Part shown: one piece after another, positions 34,838 to 47,137 of the stretch | Numbering within the stretch: the first letter of the stretch is position 1 | Layout: every line of letters begins with the position of its first letter | Origin: Hygrophila difformis | Lineage: Eukaryota; Streptophyta; Magnoliopsida; Lamiales; Acanthaceae | Length of the DNA: 64,000 bases | Direction of reading: 5' to 3' | NCBI GenBank assembly: GCA_030278955.1 | Contig: JAOANR010000005.1 | Location: 30,185,849-30,249,848, forward strand | Made by a program: the position numbers and the translations under genes | The notes under the pieces: model-generated | Databases searched by the model: none | What the model was told of the DNA's origin: nothing | What the model saw: the letters and a program-made list of their open reading frames with translations, nothing else

Positions 34838-35088
34838 ATGCGCATTGATTGCATTGTTGTTGGAATAGGAGAGGTTGGGGTGGCGGTTCTGGTAGTTCCC
34901 TGCATAATTGCAGCTTTCGGTAGCTAGTTGTTGGCATGTGTCAGTTGGATGTGGTCCTTGACATAGCCCACAGATTGCTCCCGATTGCTGTGCTTGTACT
35001 TGGCTAGATGAGGCTCCTGCCTGAGAAGTACCTGCTCCCTTTCCTTTCTCCTGTCCTAGCTGTATCGCAGCTACCTGTCATGCAATTT

Positions 35089-36280
35089 TTAGAAATCCGT
35101 TTTTCCTTCACTCACAGCAAAAAATTTTCTAGGAGGGTCCGCCTTCTTGTCACTGCTGTTCAATACAGATCTGTTGACAGACATTGTCTCAATCTTTTCC
35201 CAGGCTTGATCCATGGGCAAATGGAGTAAATGTCTTCCGCCTGCAGCGTCCAACATCATTCTCCATGGATGGGTGAGTCCTCCATAGAATTTCCTCAGTT
35301 GCTCCCACGGTTGATATCCGTGTTGGGGGCATCGCCTCAAGAGGCTGGAGAACCTCTCCTTTGCGTCATACAATGACTCGTCTGGCTTCATCTTGAACTC
35401 TCCAATTTTCTCTCGTCCCTCGTCTATCTTAGATTCAGGAAAGTACTTTAACAGAAAACTCCTCACCAAATCTGCCCAGGTACTCCTCTGATTTATGGGC
35501 AATGATTTATACCAATCCCTGGCACCACTAAACAAAGAAAAGGGAAAAAACATTAGTCTTATAGCATCAGGTGAGACTCCCTGATTTTTGATTGTGTCGC
35601 AGAGCTCCAGGAAGGTTTGGAGATGATCATGGGGATCCTCATGATTTGCACCGCAAAATTGGTTGTTTTGCCCCAAGTTGATGAGTGCCGGTTTGAGCTC
35701 AAAGTTGCGTGCAGGGAATTGTGCTCTCCCAGGCCTATCCAGATAAGGCTCCACGATGCGCTGCATAAAATCAGCTGCTGCTTGCTGCTGTTGATTTCCT
35801 TGCTCTGCTTGGTTTTGATACTGCTGGTGGTAGTTGGGATTCTGTTGAAAAATATTATCGGGATCATGAGGGTTGTTTTGGAACTGGTCCTGATTGAAGG
35901 CTTGATTTTGGTATTGCTGGTTTGGTATATTTTGGTTTTGTTGGTTATATTGGTTAGGGGGTGGTGGTTGTTGATGGAATTGCTGATACTGTTGTTGATT
36001 TGGATTAGGTAGATTTTCCTCCTCGTTGGCACGATTCGGGTGTTCTACCATACCCCCATCAGCTCCATTACTAGGATTATTGGGTGGTTGGTCTATTGGT
36101 CGGGGGAATGTCCTGGTTCTCTGCCATATCGGATATTTCACTGCTTATGGTTTCGGGTGAGGTACGAGTCCGGGCTTCCTGCTCTTTCCTTCGTCTGGCT
36201 TGCGCCCTCAGTTGGCGAGCGGTCCTTTCTATTTCTAGATCGAACGGTAACTCAGGCAATGTGGCCTTTCTCCTTTGCAT
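35089..36280 (-). pseudogene. gag: gag (capsid) of element 1, frameshifted
   Basis: Starts MQRRKATLPELPFDLE at 36280, as in element 2. A 5-bp deletion near 36100 moves the frame, and the rest continues from about 36105 to TAA at 35089. The N-terminal half is Gln/Asn-rich; the retrotransposon gag domain has FELKPALINL, NQFCGANHEDPHDHL, GVSPDAIRLMFFPFSLFSGARDWY and RKFYGGLTHPWR, the Athila pattern. The terminal TAA (35089-35091) replaces a sense codon of element 2; the zinc-knuckle part follows in frame after it. Confidence 0.88.
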
Positions 36281-36408
36281 AAGCAGTTTGTATCAAGATT
36301 TGACAGCACCTGCACAACCCCCAGGTTAGTAATGGTTCAGGAATATATACAAAAACTATCTATGAGTAAATCAGGAGTGTAGTTCTCTTAATAAACGGCG
36401 CTGCATCC

Positions 36409-36426
36409 TCCCCAGCAACGGCGCCA
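36409..36426 (-). promoter_or_regulatory. Primer-binding site of element 1 (tRNA-Asp type)
   Basis: Minus strand TGGCGCCGTTGCTGGGGA starts immediately after the LTR end, one base different from element 2. This is the primer site used by Athila elements. Confidence 0.88.
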
Positions 36427-39022
36427 TGAAACTTTTGAAAATTTCGTCAACACGAGCTTTTCTAAAATATCATCCCAAGTTAAATTTATTAAATGAAAAG
36501 AGTTATGATTCGTGGGAAAGGGGTTTAAGGATATATTTCACTTTTATTACTCATGTGGGAAACTTTGATTTCAAACGGCGCTGTGGACCTCCCCGGCATG
36601 AAACTTTTGACAATTTCCTGCCTTGAAGATCCTAGCCACGAAACTTTTGACAAGTTCCCACTGCATGAGTATTTTCTGAAACATAATAATCCTGGTTTTC
36701 AATTTTATTTAATGAAACCAATTTATGAAGATGGATTTGGGATTAGGGATATATTTATAGGTTGTCACGTTTTTATTACTCGTGTTAAGAAACTGTGCCC
36801 CCGAAAGCGCACGGTGTCAAAAATTGCAGTAATTTATAGTAAGACCGGATCGTTCACTGGAGGATGTGCGATAGAAGCAGGGCCCACGTCGTTTACTAAG
36901 ATTTTCCACTCGGTTACTCGATTCAAGTTTTGCAATGATTTCTAACAACTACTTGACAATAATTTAAAATAGATTATGGAAGCAATAAAATTATTCTACA
37001 AAGCATGGTAAAATTAGTCTAAAAAGCAATTAATTCTATTCTAAGAAAGCAATAAGAATTATGCTAAGAAAGCATGTAAAATTACTCTATGAAAGCAGAT
37101 TTAAAAATGTGACAGAAGGGACAGGGAGAAAATAATAAAGATTGGACAAGATTCAGATGAAACGCAATTAAACTTCCATTTTAATTACACAGATCTTTGT
37201 TTGGGATAATCCTTTCAGTTAGCTAACTCTCATGCTTCCTATACCATGTTCCCTTTAACAGACAGGTACTTACAGTGACGATTTACATGCCTTAAGACAA
37301 CAAAATCTAAGATACCACAGATATGCAACTGCCCCCGCGCAGAGGTATGTTATTTATCCATGGTGGATAAGCAACACCTGACACATCATTAGTTGACATG
37401 CCAAATACTTCTATCCTCTCCCTTGTCACACCCAAAGTCCAAATCTAATCCCGAACTAATCCATAACTCTTAAACCTTACAACCGGCGGCCAACCTCTAA
37501 TTCTTCCGAGTGACCTCTATGAAAGCATTTTAAAGAAAGCGATAAGAAAGCAGTAAAGAAAGCATTTAAAAACCTATCACTCGGAAGTCTTAAAAATCAT
37601 CTCATTCCGTTAGTATAAAAGAGCCCCTGGGCTTGGTGACCAGATGTAGATTTAGAACTTCCCAAATATCAGTAAGCCACAGGGCTTATAACATCCGGTT
37701 AGTTATGAGATACAGACATGAGTGGAACAGACCTATGAAGATTTATTCCGAAAGTACTCACTCAAGACGCAATTTTAGGCTTTGGTGGGAGAAGATAGCA
37801 GTTGAAAGAATACTCAACCCTACCTTAGAAATTAACCAAGGTCTATATGTTGTTCCTCTAATATTAATTATCACATCTTATCCGAATCCAAGTGGACACT
37901 GAATCGATGCAACACTTAATAAAAGATTTCCAACACACAGTAATTTTGAGAAACAAATAGATATTTGAAAATTATTCCCTAAACAGGTACTAAACTCTCA
38001 ATTAAAACACAGATCCTTTCAGTCTAGGTGAGACCTAATCGCTGACTCTGCTTCTAAGTTCTCAAAATCAACCCCCAGTAGAATATGAGTTAGTCATAAC
38101 TGTCGAACTTATCCCTTACTCAGATCCGGATTTTATAAAGTGATTTTTGTGGAAATTTATTATGCAACATCTGATTAAGATCAAGACTTCTATGTCCAAG
38201 GAGAAGGATCTCCAAAATATTATAGACCACAATATCTACATAATAATATCATGCATACATGTATATGAGAAGTAAAATAGAATACCCCAAAATATATGGT
38301 GGGGTTAGACAGAAGTTGATACACAAAGATGGATTAGCCTGATATAAGAAGAAATTGGCTAAAGAGAATGCCAGAAATAATTGGAGTTATCCGGACGGCA
38401 AACATTTGCTATCCGGTTCCCAAGTATTCCAGATGGAATGATTTTTAGACAGTGGAATGCCTTAAGTGACAGTTGCCGCCGTCATCTTAGACTTCACTAT
38501 CTGTGAATTTGGATGAAAACCCACATGTTCTATTACTGTAATAATTATTAGATAACATTGGCATATATTATCTATCTTTACTACAACTCTAGATTCGGGT
38601 TTGAAATTAAGATAAAGAAAAGAAAACTGTATCCGGATAGGAGTCAGCTGGGCAGCTGTCATAATCCCGGATGGACGAACCGCCAAGGCTTCCACCGACC
38701 ACTATCTGAACCATGCAAAATAATAACTAGTAATTAATAATCAGAATACGAGCTAGTTATCCGTGTGGGAATACCCGCCAACATTAGTCTGATATATTTC
38801 TTACTAGTTGTTCATACACACAATGAAAGGGAAAATAAACAAAATTAAGAAAATGTTTTAGGTATTGTGTGAGTGTTAATCACACAATAAATAGACACTA
38901 ATGAGTTGAGATGTGTAATGAATAAAATTAGGTGTAATAGGCCTAGGCCCAATATACCCATGCAACTTACATAACTCAAGTAATAAAATATTTTTGGAAT
39001 TTTGAAAGTAGAAGGAAGAAAG

Positions 39023-39602
39023 CAATTCGGTCTATTGGGACAGAATGCAAATTAGACCGAATTGATGATGCATGAGGTATAAAGTAATACCGTGCTCAGT
39101 TAATCCTTGTAAAGTCATGAAGCATCATCTAATTCGAATTGTCAAAGCAATTCGGTCTAAACCGAATTGGACAATTCAAATTGATGAAGTCATTCCCTCA
39201 CTCAAAATTTGGCTAAGGCATTTACCCCAAAGTGAGGGTAATTCGAATTGCCAATTGAATTCGGTCTAGACCGAATTGGACAATTCGAATTGGTAAGAGA
39301 CAAGGAAAATAAACTAAGGCATGAGGGGATGGCATGGATACAATGTGGTGTACAAGGTCAGTTCGATCTATGGGAGGAATTCGGTCTAAACCGAATTCGC
39401 ACAGACCGAATTGCTTGTGCACCATATGAGAACAATTTTTGCTATGTAATTCGGTCTCACGGGCAATTCGGTTTCGGTCACCGAATTGCCTAGACCGAAT
39501 TACATATAAATTTTCAGGTAAGGCATTCAACAAATATTTTTGCCATGCAATTCCATTCCCATGGGCAATTCGGTCTAGACCGAATTGCCTCAAATCGAAT
39601 TG
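39023..39602. repeat. Palindrome array B in 5' LTR of element 1
   Basis: Same order of sites as 22816-23411, lacking the local duplication seen there. Confidence 0.9.
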
Positions 39603-40585
39603 CATGTCTTTTCTCACATAAAAGATATTTTGAACTCATAAGTGCAGGTTCGTTTTACACTGTGTGGTTCATGATGGAAAAGATTTACCAAATCCTTCAT
39701 TTCACATCAATGTCACCTCACAGCCACACTAATGAGAGTTTTAAGGAAAATAGGCATAGTAGGTTACGTGGCTAGCAGGTATTGGCATGAAACAAACCTT
39801 ACTTCTACAAACAAGCAATCAAAGATCAAAGACTTAAACATCTAAGATTAATAAGAACACATGCATAAAAATAAGAACACCTACATTATCTAAGGCAACA
39901 ATAAGCTAACATAAAGAGAATAAAACAGCAACAGAATAAACCTAGGAATAAATTCTAACAAGCCTAAAATCATCTAAAACCTAAGAACACTCATTTGAAT
40001 CACTAAGGTGTAAGAACAAGCCAAGAACCCACTAAACATGAATTTATTGAGAATGTAAGTCAACTAGGACATAATAAATGTAACCTAGTTGAAACAAACG
40101 AACATTCTAACATTTATTGCTAAGGAAAGCATTAAATAAGTGCCAAACACTTGAAATAAAAACTCATTTCTGGATTCTTTCTTGTATTGACACTTGAAAG
40201 CAACAAATTACCCTAAAACCATCATTAGCTTGAAGGTAGGGTTCATTATAACTACAAAGCATTTAAAGTTTATGGTAATGGCTACACTAAAGGTAGTGAC
40301 AAGCTTCTATGAAATTAAACTAAGATCAAAAGCATTAAAACTACACTACAAGCATGAAAAATAAACTAACTAACTAAACTACCTACCTAACCCTTAAGGG
40401 GTGGAGAACCTCCTGCTCCTTCTTTTTGTCTCCCAGCAATTGTCCAAATGTTAATGTCGGATTGGAATTTTGCTTGTGTTGAGGAAAGTCAGCTTTTATA
40501 CTTCTTCTCAGAACCCTAGGCCCATCAGGGCCCATCCACAGTGCCATGCATTTCTCACGTGCTCAAAGCTGCAATTTCGAATATG

Positions 40586-40996
40586 GTTCGGTCTCCTCAA
40601 GTAGTTCGGTTTAGACCGAATTGGTGACATGAGGTCTTTCTCCTTGATCTTGAGCATGAAATGTGGTGATTCGGTCTATGGGTAGATCGAATTGGCCTTG
40701 TCTAATTGATGATGGCTCCTGCTTGGCTTCTTTGTTTTGAGACAATTCGATCTATGCACTCAATTCGGTCTAGACCGAATTGCATAATATCGAACTCCTT
40801 CTCTTCTTTTCTGCTCAGGGTCTTCTTCTTTCCAAATTGCAATTCGGTCTAATGGTCAATTCGGTGTAGACCGAATTGCAACAGACCGAATTGGTTGCTC
40901 TTTCCTTCTTCAACACTTCTCTTTTTCTTCTTCTCTTCAGCAATTCGGTCTAATAAGCAATTCGGTTTAGGTCGAATTGCGTATAGACCGAATTGA
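40586..40996. repeat. Palindrome array A in 5' LTR of element 1
   Basis: Same order as 24390-24798; lies upstream of the TATA box on the element strand. Confidence 0.9.
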
Positions 40997-41332
40997 TCTT
41001 CAACACTTAACCAAAATTTCAATTTGTGGGATTTTCATTCTTTTTCCCATCTTTTGATTTTCGTGGGCTATTTTATTCTTTTGCCCATCTTTTCATTCCT
41101 TTTTCTTTTCTTTTTCCTTTTTTCATGTTTTTGTATTTTTCTAACACAAATGCAATTAAAATTGCATATTTTTGTGTCTTTCATTACCAGCTTATTTTTC
41201 TTACAAACTTGCATCAATCTGTTGAATTCAACTGCTTTCTCATTAAAATAAGATAGGAATACGATCAAAATGTCCGTCTCAGACACGGAAATGGATTGGA
41301 AATAATGGACAATTTTGGCCATTATCATGTAA

Positions 41333-43882
41333 GTCGCATGGGTGTATTGGGCCTAGGCCCACTACATCTAATTTTATCCATTACACATCTCAACCCCATT
41401 AGTGTCTATTTATTGTGTGATTAACACTCACACAATACCAAAAATATTTTCTTAATTTTGTTTATTCTCTCTTTCATTGTGTGTATGAACAACTAGTAGG
41501 AAATACACCAGACTAATGTTGGCGGGTATTCCCACACGGATAACTAGCTCGTATTCTGAGTATTAATTACTAGTTGTTATTTTGCATGGTCCGGATAGTG
41601 GTCGGTGGAAGCCTTGGCGGTTCGTCCATCCGGGATTATAACAGATGCTCAGCTGACTCCTATCCGGATATAGTTTTCTTTTCTTTACCTTAATTTCAAA
41701 CGTGAATCTAGAGTTGTAGTAATGATAGGTGATATATGCCAATGTCATCTAATAATTATTATAGCAATAGAACATGTGGGTTTTCATCCAAATTCACAGA
41801 TAGTGAAGTCTAAGATGACGGCGGCAACCGTTGTTTAAGATCTTCTGCTGTCTAAAATCATCTCACCTTAATAATTAGGTTAACTGGACCACAGATAACT
41901 GCAATCCAATTAACCCTAATTATTTTGTCATCTCTTTAGCCATTTTCTTCTTATCTCAAGGTAATTCATCTTTGTGTATCAAATTCTGTCTAACCCCACT
42001 CTATATTTTGGGGCACTTTATTTTACTTCTCATATACATGTATGCATGATATTATTATGTAGATACTGTGGTCTGTTATATTTTGGAGATACTTCTCCTT
42101 GGACATAGAAGTCTTGATTTAAATCAGATGTTGCATAATAAATTTCCACAAAAATTTCTTTATAAAATCCGGATCTGAGTAAGGGATAAATTCAACAGTT
42201 ATGACTAACTCATATTCTACTGGGGGTTGATTTTGAGAACATAGAAGCAGAGTCAACGATTAGGTCTCACCTAGACTGAAAGGATCTGTGTTTTAATTGA
42301 GAGTTTAGTACCTGTTTAGGGAATGATTTTCAAATATCTATTTGTTTCTCAAAATTACTATGTGTTGGAAATCTTGTATTAAGTATTGCATCGAATCAGT
42401 GTCCACTTGGATTCGGATAAGGTATGATAATTAATATTAGAGGAACAACATATAGGCCTTGGTTAATTTCTAAGGTAGGGTTGAGTATTCTTTCAACTGC
42501 TATCTTCTCCCGCCAAAGCCTAAAATTGAGTCTCGAGTGAATACATTCGGAATAGATCTTCATAGGTCTGTTCCACTCATGTTTGTATCTCATAACTAAC
42601 CGGATGTTATAAGCCCTGTGGCTTACTGATATTTGGGAAGTTCTAAATCTGCATCTGGTCACCAAGACTAGGGGCTCTTTTATACTAACGGAATGTGATG
42701 ATCTTTTAAGACTTCCGAGTGATAGGTTTTAAATGCTTTCTTTGCTGCTTTCTTTATCGCTTTCTTTAAAATGCTTTCATAGAGGTCACTCGGAAGAATT
42801 AGAGGTTGGCCGCCGGTTGTAAGGTTTAAGAGTTATGGATTAGTTCGGGATTAGATTTGGACTTTGGGTGTGACAAGGGGGATGATAGGAGTACTTGGCA
42901 TATCAACTAATGATTTGTCATGTGTTGCTTGTCCACCACAGATAAATAATATACCTCAGCAGTGCATTGCAAGGGTAGTTATGCGTCTGTGGTATCTTAG
43001 AATTTGCTGTCTTAAGAGCATGTAAACTCTTACTATAAGTACCTGTCTGTTAAAGGAAACATGGTATAGAGAGCATGAGAGTTAGATAACTGACGAACTA
43101 CCCCAAACAAAGATCTGTGTATTAAAATGGAAGTTTACTTATGTCTCATCTGACTCTTGTCCAATCTTTATTACTTTCTCCCTGTCCCTTCTGTCACATT
43201 TTAAATCTGCTTTCGTAGAGTAATTTTATTCGCTTTCTTAGCATAATTCTTATTGCTTTCTTAGAATAGAATTTAATCGCTTTTTAGACTAAATTTACCA
43301 TGCTTTGTAGAATAATCTTTAATTGCTTCCATAGTATAGTTTAAATTATTGTCAAGTAGTTGTTAAAAACCATTGCAAAACTTGAATCGAGTAACCGAGT
43401 GGAAAATCTTAGTAAACGACGTGGGCCCTGCTTCTATCGCACATCCTCCAGTGAACGATCCGGTCTTACTATAAATTACTGCAATTTTTGGCACCGTGCG
43501 CTTTCGGGGGCACAGTTTCTTAACACGAGTAATAAAAACGTGACAACCTATAAATACATCCCTAATCCCAACTCCATCTTCATAAATTAGTTTCATTAAA
43601 TAAAATTGAAAACCAGGATTATTATGTTTCAGAAAATACTCATGTAATGGGAACTTGTCAAAACTTTCATGGCAAGGATCTTCATGGCAGGAAATTGTCA
43701 AAAGTTTCATGCCGGGGAGGTCCACAGCGTCGTTTGAATTCCAAGTTTCTCACATGAGTAATAAAAAAAGTGAAATATATCTTTAAACCCCTTTCCCACG
43801 AATCATAACTCTTTTCTTTTAATAAATTCAAACTTGGGATATTTTAGAAAAATACTCGTGTAGGAAATTGTCAAAAGTTTCA
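41333..43882 (+). repeat. Element 2 5' LTR, part 2
   Basis: Continues the LTR broken at 20215 (GTCGCATGGGTGTATTGGGC against GTTGCATGGGTATATTGGGC in element 1's LTR) and ends GTCAAAAGTTTCA directly before the PBS. The total LTR is about 4.84 kb. Confidence 0.88.
43708..43735 (+). other. Fossil PBS-like sequence inside the Athila LTR
   Basis: AGTTTCATGCCGGGGAGG followed by CAGCGTCGTTT is a decayed copy of the true LTR/PBS junction 170 bp downstream (AGTTTCATGGCGCCGTTGCC and CAGCGCCGTTT). The same fossil is in both LTRs of element 1. Confidence 0.7.
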
Positions 43883-43900
43883 TGGCGCCGTTGCCGGGGA
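43883..43900 (+). promoter_or_regulatory. Primer-binding site of element 2 (tRNA-Asp type)
   Basis: TGGCGCCGTTGCCGGGGA directly after the LTR, the standard Athila primer site. Confidence 0.92.
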
Positions 43901-44028
43901 GGATGCAGCGCCGTTTATTAAGAGAACTACACTCCTGATTTACTCATAGATAGTTTTTGTATATATTCCTGAATCATTACTAACCTGGGGGTTGTGCAGG
44001 TGCTGTCAAATCTTGATACAAACTGCTT

Positions 44029-45243
44029 ATGCAAAGGAGAAAGGCCACATTGCCTGAGCTACCGTTCGATCTAGAAATAGAAAGGACCGCTCGCCAACTG
44101 AGGGCGCAAGCCAGACGAAGGAACGAGCAGGAAGCCCGGACTCGTACCTCACCGGAAACCACAAGCAGTGAAATATCCGATATGGCAGGGAACCAGGACA
44201 TTCCCCCGATCTTACCAATAGACCAACCACCCAATAATCCTGGTAATGGAGCTGATGGGGGTATGGTAGAACACCCGAATCGTGCCAACGAGGAGGAAAA
44301 TCTACCTAATCCAAATCAGCAACAGTATCAGCAATTCCATCAACAACCACCACCACCTAACCAATATAACCAACAAAACCAAAATATACCAAACCAGCAA
44401 TACCAAAATCAAGCCTTCAATCAGGACCAGTTCCAAAACAACCCTCATGATCCCGATAATATTTTTCAACAGAATCCCAACTACCACCAGCAGTATCAAA
44501 ACCAAGCAGAGCAAGGAAATCAACAGCAGCAAGCAGCAGCTGATTTTATGCAGCCCATCGTGGAGCCCTATCTGGATAGGCCTGGGAGAGCACAATTCCC
44601 TGCACGCAATTTTGAGCTCAAACCGGCACTCATCAACTTGGTGCAAAACAACCAATTTTGCGGTGCAAATCATGAGGATCCCCGTGATCATCTCCAAACC
44701 TTCCTGGAGCTCTGCGACACAATCAAAAATCAGGGAGTCTCACCTGATGCTATAAGACTAATGTTGTTTCCCTTTTTTCTGTTTAGTGGTGCCAGGGATT
44801 GGTATAAATCATTGCCCATAAATCAGAGGAGTACCTGGGCAGATTTGGTGAGGAGTTTTCTGTTAAAGTACTTTCCTGAATCTCAGATAGACGAGGGACG
44901 AGAGAAAATTGGAGAGTTCAAGATGAAGCCGGACGAGTCATTGTATGACGCAAAGGAGAGGTTCTCCAGCCTCTTGAGGCGATGCCCCCAACACAGATAT
45001 CAACCGTGGGAGCAACTAAGGAAATTCTATGGAGGACTCACCCATCCATGGAGAATGATGTTGGACGCTGCAGGCGGAAGACATTTACTCCATTTGCCCA
45101 TGGATCAAGCCTGGGAAAAGATTGAGACAATGTCTGTCAACATATCTGTATTGAACAGCAGTGACAAGAAGGCGGACCCTCCTAGAAAAGTTTTTACTGT
45201 GAGTGAAGGAAAACGGATTTCGAAAAATTGCAGGAACATGTAG
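44029..45243 (+). pseudogene. gag: gag (capsid) of element 2
   Basis: 404 codons from ATG 44029. The N-terminus is basic (RQLRAQARRRNEQEAR), then Gln/Asn-rich (about residues 95-185), then the gag domain with FELKPALINLVQNNQFCG, GVSPDAIRLMLFPFFLF, LLKYFPESQIDEGREKIG and RKFYGGLTHPWR. A one-base loss near 45213 relative to element 1 takes it out of frame, and it ends at TAG 45241-45243. Confidence 0.88.
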
Positions 45244-45908
45244 CTGCGATACAGCTAGGACAGGAGAAAGGAAAGGGAGCAGGTACTTCTCAGGCAGGAG
45301 CCTCATCTAGCCAAGTACAAGCACAGCAATCGGGAGCAATCTGTGGGCTATGTCAAGGACCACATCCAACTGACACATGCCAACAACTAGCTACCGAAAG
45401 CTGCAATTACGCAGGGAACTACCAGAACCGCCACCCCAACCTCTCCTATTCCAACAACAATGCACTCAATGCGCATTTGTTGACACAGCCAAACCAGCCT
45501 AACCAGTTCGCAAACCAGAACCTTCAGCAGAACTTCAGGCCTCAGAACCTAGGATTCGTTCAGCAGAGAGTTCAGAACTTCCAGAATCAGAACCAGAACT
45601 TTCAACCCCATATCCAACAGAGGCCCAACCAAAACCAAGGCCAGAATTTCCAAAACTTCCAAGCCCAACCTGATCAGAATCAGCAATACAACCAAAAGCC
45701 ACCATCTCGCCTGGAGAATTTGATGACTGAGTTTATTTCCAATCAAAGGGAGATAAACCAGCAGTTGCAGTCATCAATCAAAAATGTGGAGACGCAGGTC
45801 ACCCAGTTGGCTCGGAATTGCAGAACAGAGGGAAAGGAACACTGCCAAGCAGCACTGAAGCCAACCCGCAATGCAAGGCAATCACATTGCGGGGAGGCAA
45901 GACTCTGA
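45228..45908 (+). pseudogene. gag: gag C-terminal, zinc-knuckle region of element 2
   Basis: Begins LQEHVAAIQLGQ and contains CGLCQGPHPTDTC, a CCHC-type RNA-binding knuckle with three residues between second Cys and His, then a long Gln/Asn/Pro-rich tail. A one-base deletion near 45811 ends the frame compared with element 1. Confidence 0.8.
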
Positions 45909-46027
45909 AGGGAAATGTTGGATCTGCAAAGAAGAAAGCTATGAAAGTAAAGGTTTCATTGGAGGTGGAAAAGGAAAAGGAAAAGGTTGAAGGAGATGAA
46001 AGTGTTGAGCTGGTAAAGGATAAATGA
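45818..46027 (+). pseudogene. Lys/Glu-rich linker of element 2 gag-pol
   Basis: About 70 codons matching element 1's KAITLRGGKTLKGN...KVKVSLEVEKEKE segment. It ends at TGA (46025-46027) where element 1 has TCA. Confidence 0.75.
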
Positions 46028-46075
46028 GATACAGCTAACCCGCAGTCTGAAGCTGCAAATGAAGCTGAAAAGGGT

Positions 46076-47137
46076 ATGGGTGAAGGTACAACCTCCTTCT
46101 CTTTACCACCAAAAATTGAAAATAATAAGTACATGCCAAGGGTGCCGTACCCTGCACGTCTTAAAAATAAGGAACATTACCTTAAATTCAAGAAATTTCT
46201 AGAACGGTTAAAGTCTGTAGAGATAACCATTCCTCTCATGGAAATGATTTCAGAAATGCCCACCTATGCTAAGTTCTTGAAAGAATTGATTTCAGGGAAA
46301 AGGCAGGTAGAGCAGGAGGAGGTGATCATTCTCAACAGCACATGCAGTGCCATAGTTCAAAGGAAGCTACCCGAAAAGAAAGAGGACCCTGGGTGCTGCA
46401 CGCTACTAGTACAGATTGGAAAGGCCAAAGTGAGCATGGGGTTATGTGATCTGGGATCCAGTATCAACGTGATGCCTCTAGCCATGGCAATTCGCCTAAG
46501 GCTCGAAGAGATTGAACCGGTCAAGATGAAACTGCAGCTGGCAGACAGATCAATCACTAAGCCCGTAGGAATCCTCAAGGATGTGGTAGTCAAAACCGGC
46601 CAAGTTCTTTTCCCGGTTGACTTCATCATCCTTGACATTGAAGAGGACTCTGAAATGCCACTTATCCTGGGACGCCCGTTTTTGGCCACTGGCGGTGCAC
46701 TGATTGATGCCACATCTGGAAGAGTCACATTGAGGGTGGACAATCGAGAAGTCTCTTTTGACATGGAGGAGCTGCAGAAATTCCCGAATGAGGGATCTTG
46801 TTCCATGTTTGATATAATAGAAAGTAGGTGTGAGGACGAGAGCATAGACTCTATGACTGTGATGACGGACAAAGTTTCAAAACAGGTACTGACGCCTGGA
46901 GGTGCTGAGCAACAAAGAAGCTGCAACGCTATTCACTTCGAAGACCCTATCACTGGGGATCTTGAAGAGTTTGACGGTGTTGAAGTCACTCCGGAGGAGG
47001 AAGAGAGCACCACGGAAGAGGAAGTGGACCCTGTACTGACACAGGGTCCTGAAGGTAAATCTGATCTCTCATCCCCAACCATTTCTCGCAAATTACTACC
47101 TTCCGTTGAATGTCCTGAAGTACATTTTTCTCGCTGA
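46076..47137 (+). pseudogene. pol: Aspartic protease region of element 2
   Basis: 353 codons with LCDLGSSINVMPLAMAIRL as protease active site, LILGRPFLATGGALID as the flap-distal motif, and an acidic tail. A deletion of about 35 bp near 47114 relative to element 1 shifts the frame into RT. The protease would cut the gag-pol polyprotein. Confidence 0.85.

Larger units (their letters stand above)
20216..41327 (-). mobile_element. Athila-like gypsy retrotransposon, element 1 (complete, with F-box gene)
   Basis: 21,112 bp bounded by LTRs of 4915 bp (20216-25130) and 4901 bp (36427-41327) and by the duplication TGTAA (20211-20215 and 41328-41332). It is inserted in antisense into the 5' LTR of its sibling element 2. 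Reading on the minus strand: 5' LTR, PBS, gag, protease, RT, RNase H, integrase, remnant ORF, palindrome array C, F-box gene with intron, 1.75 kb of noncoding DNA, PPT, 3' LTR. LTRs differ at several bases per 100 where I compared them (about 96-97% over the first 260 bp, by eye), so insertion is not recent. gag-pol is broken in several places. Confidence 0.92.
36427..41327 (-). repeat. 5' LTR of element 1
   Basis: 4901 bp, collinear with 20216-25130. Palindrome arrays at 39023-39602 (perfect 20-mers at 39258-39277 and 39567-39586) and 40586-40996 (perfect at 40762-40781). Minus-strand TATAAAA at 40500-40494. PBS-like fossil at 36573-36600. Confidence 0.9.
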
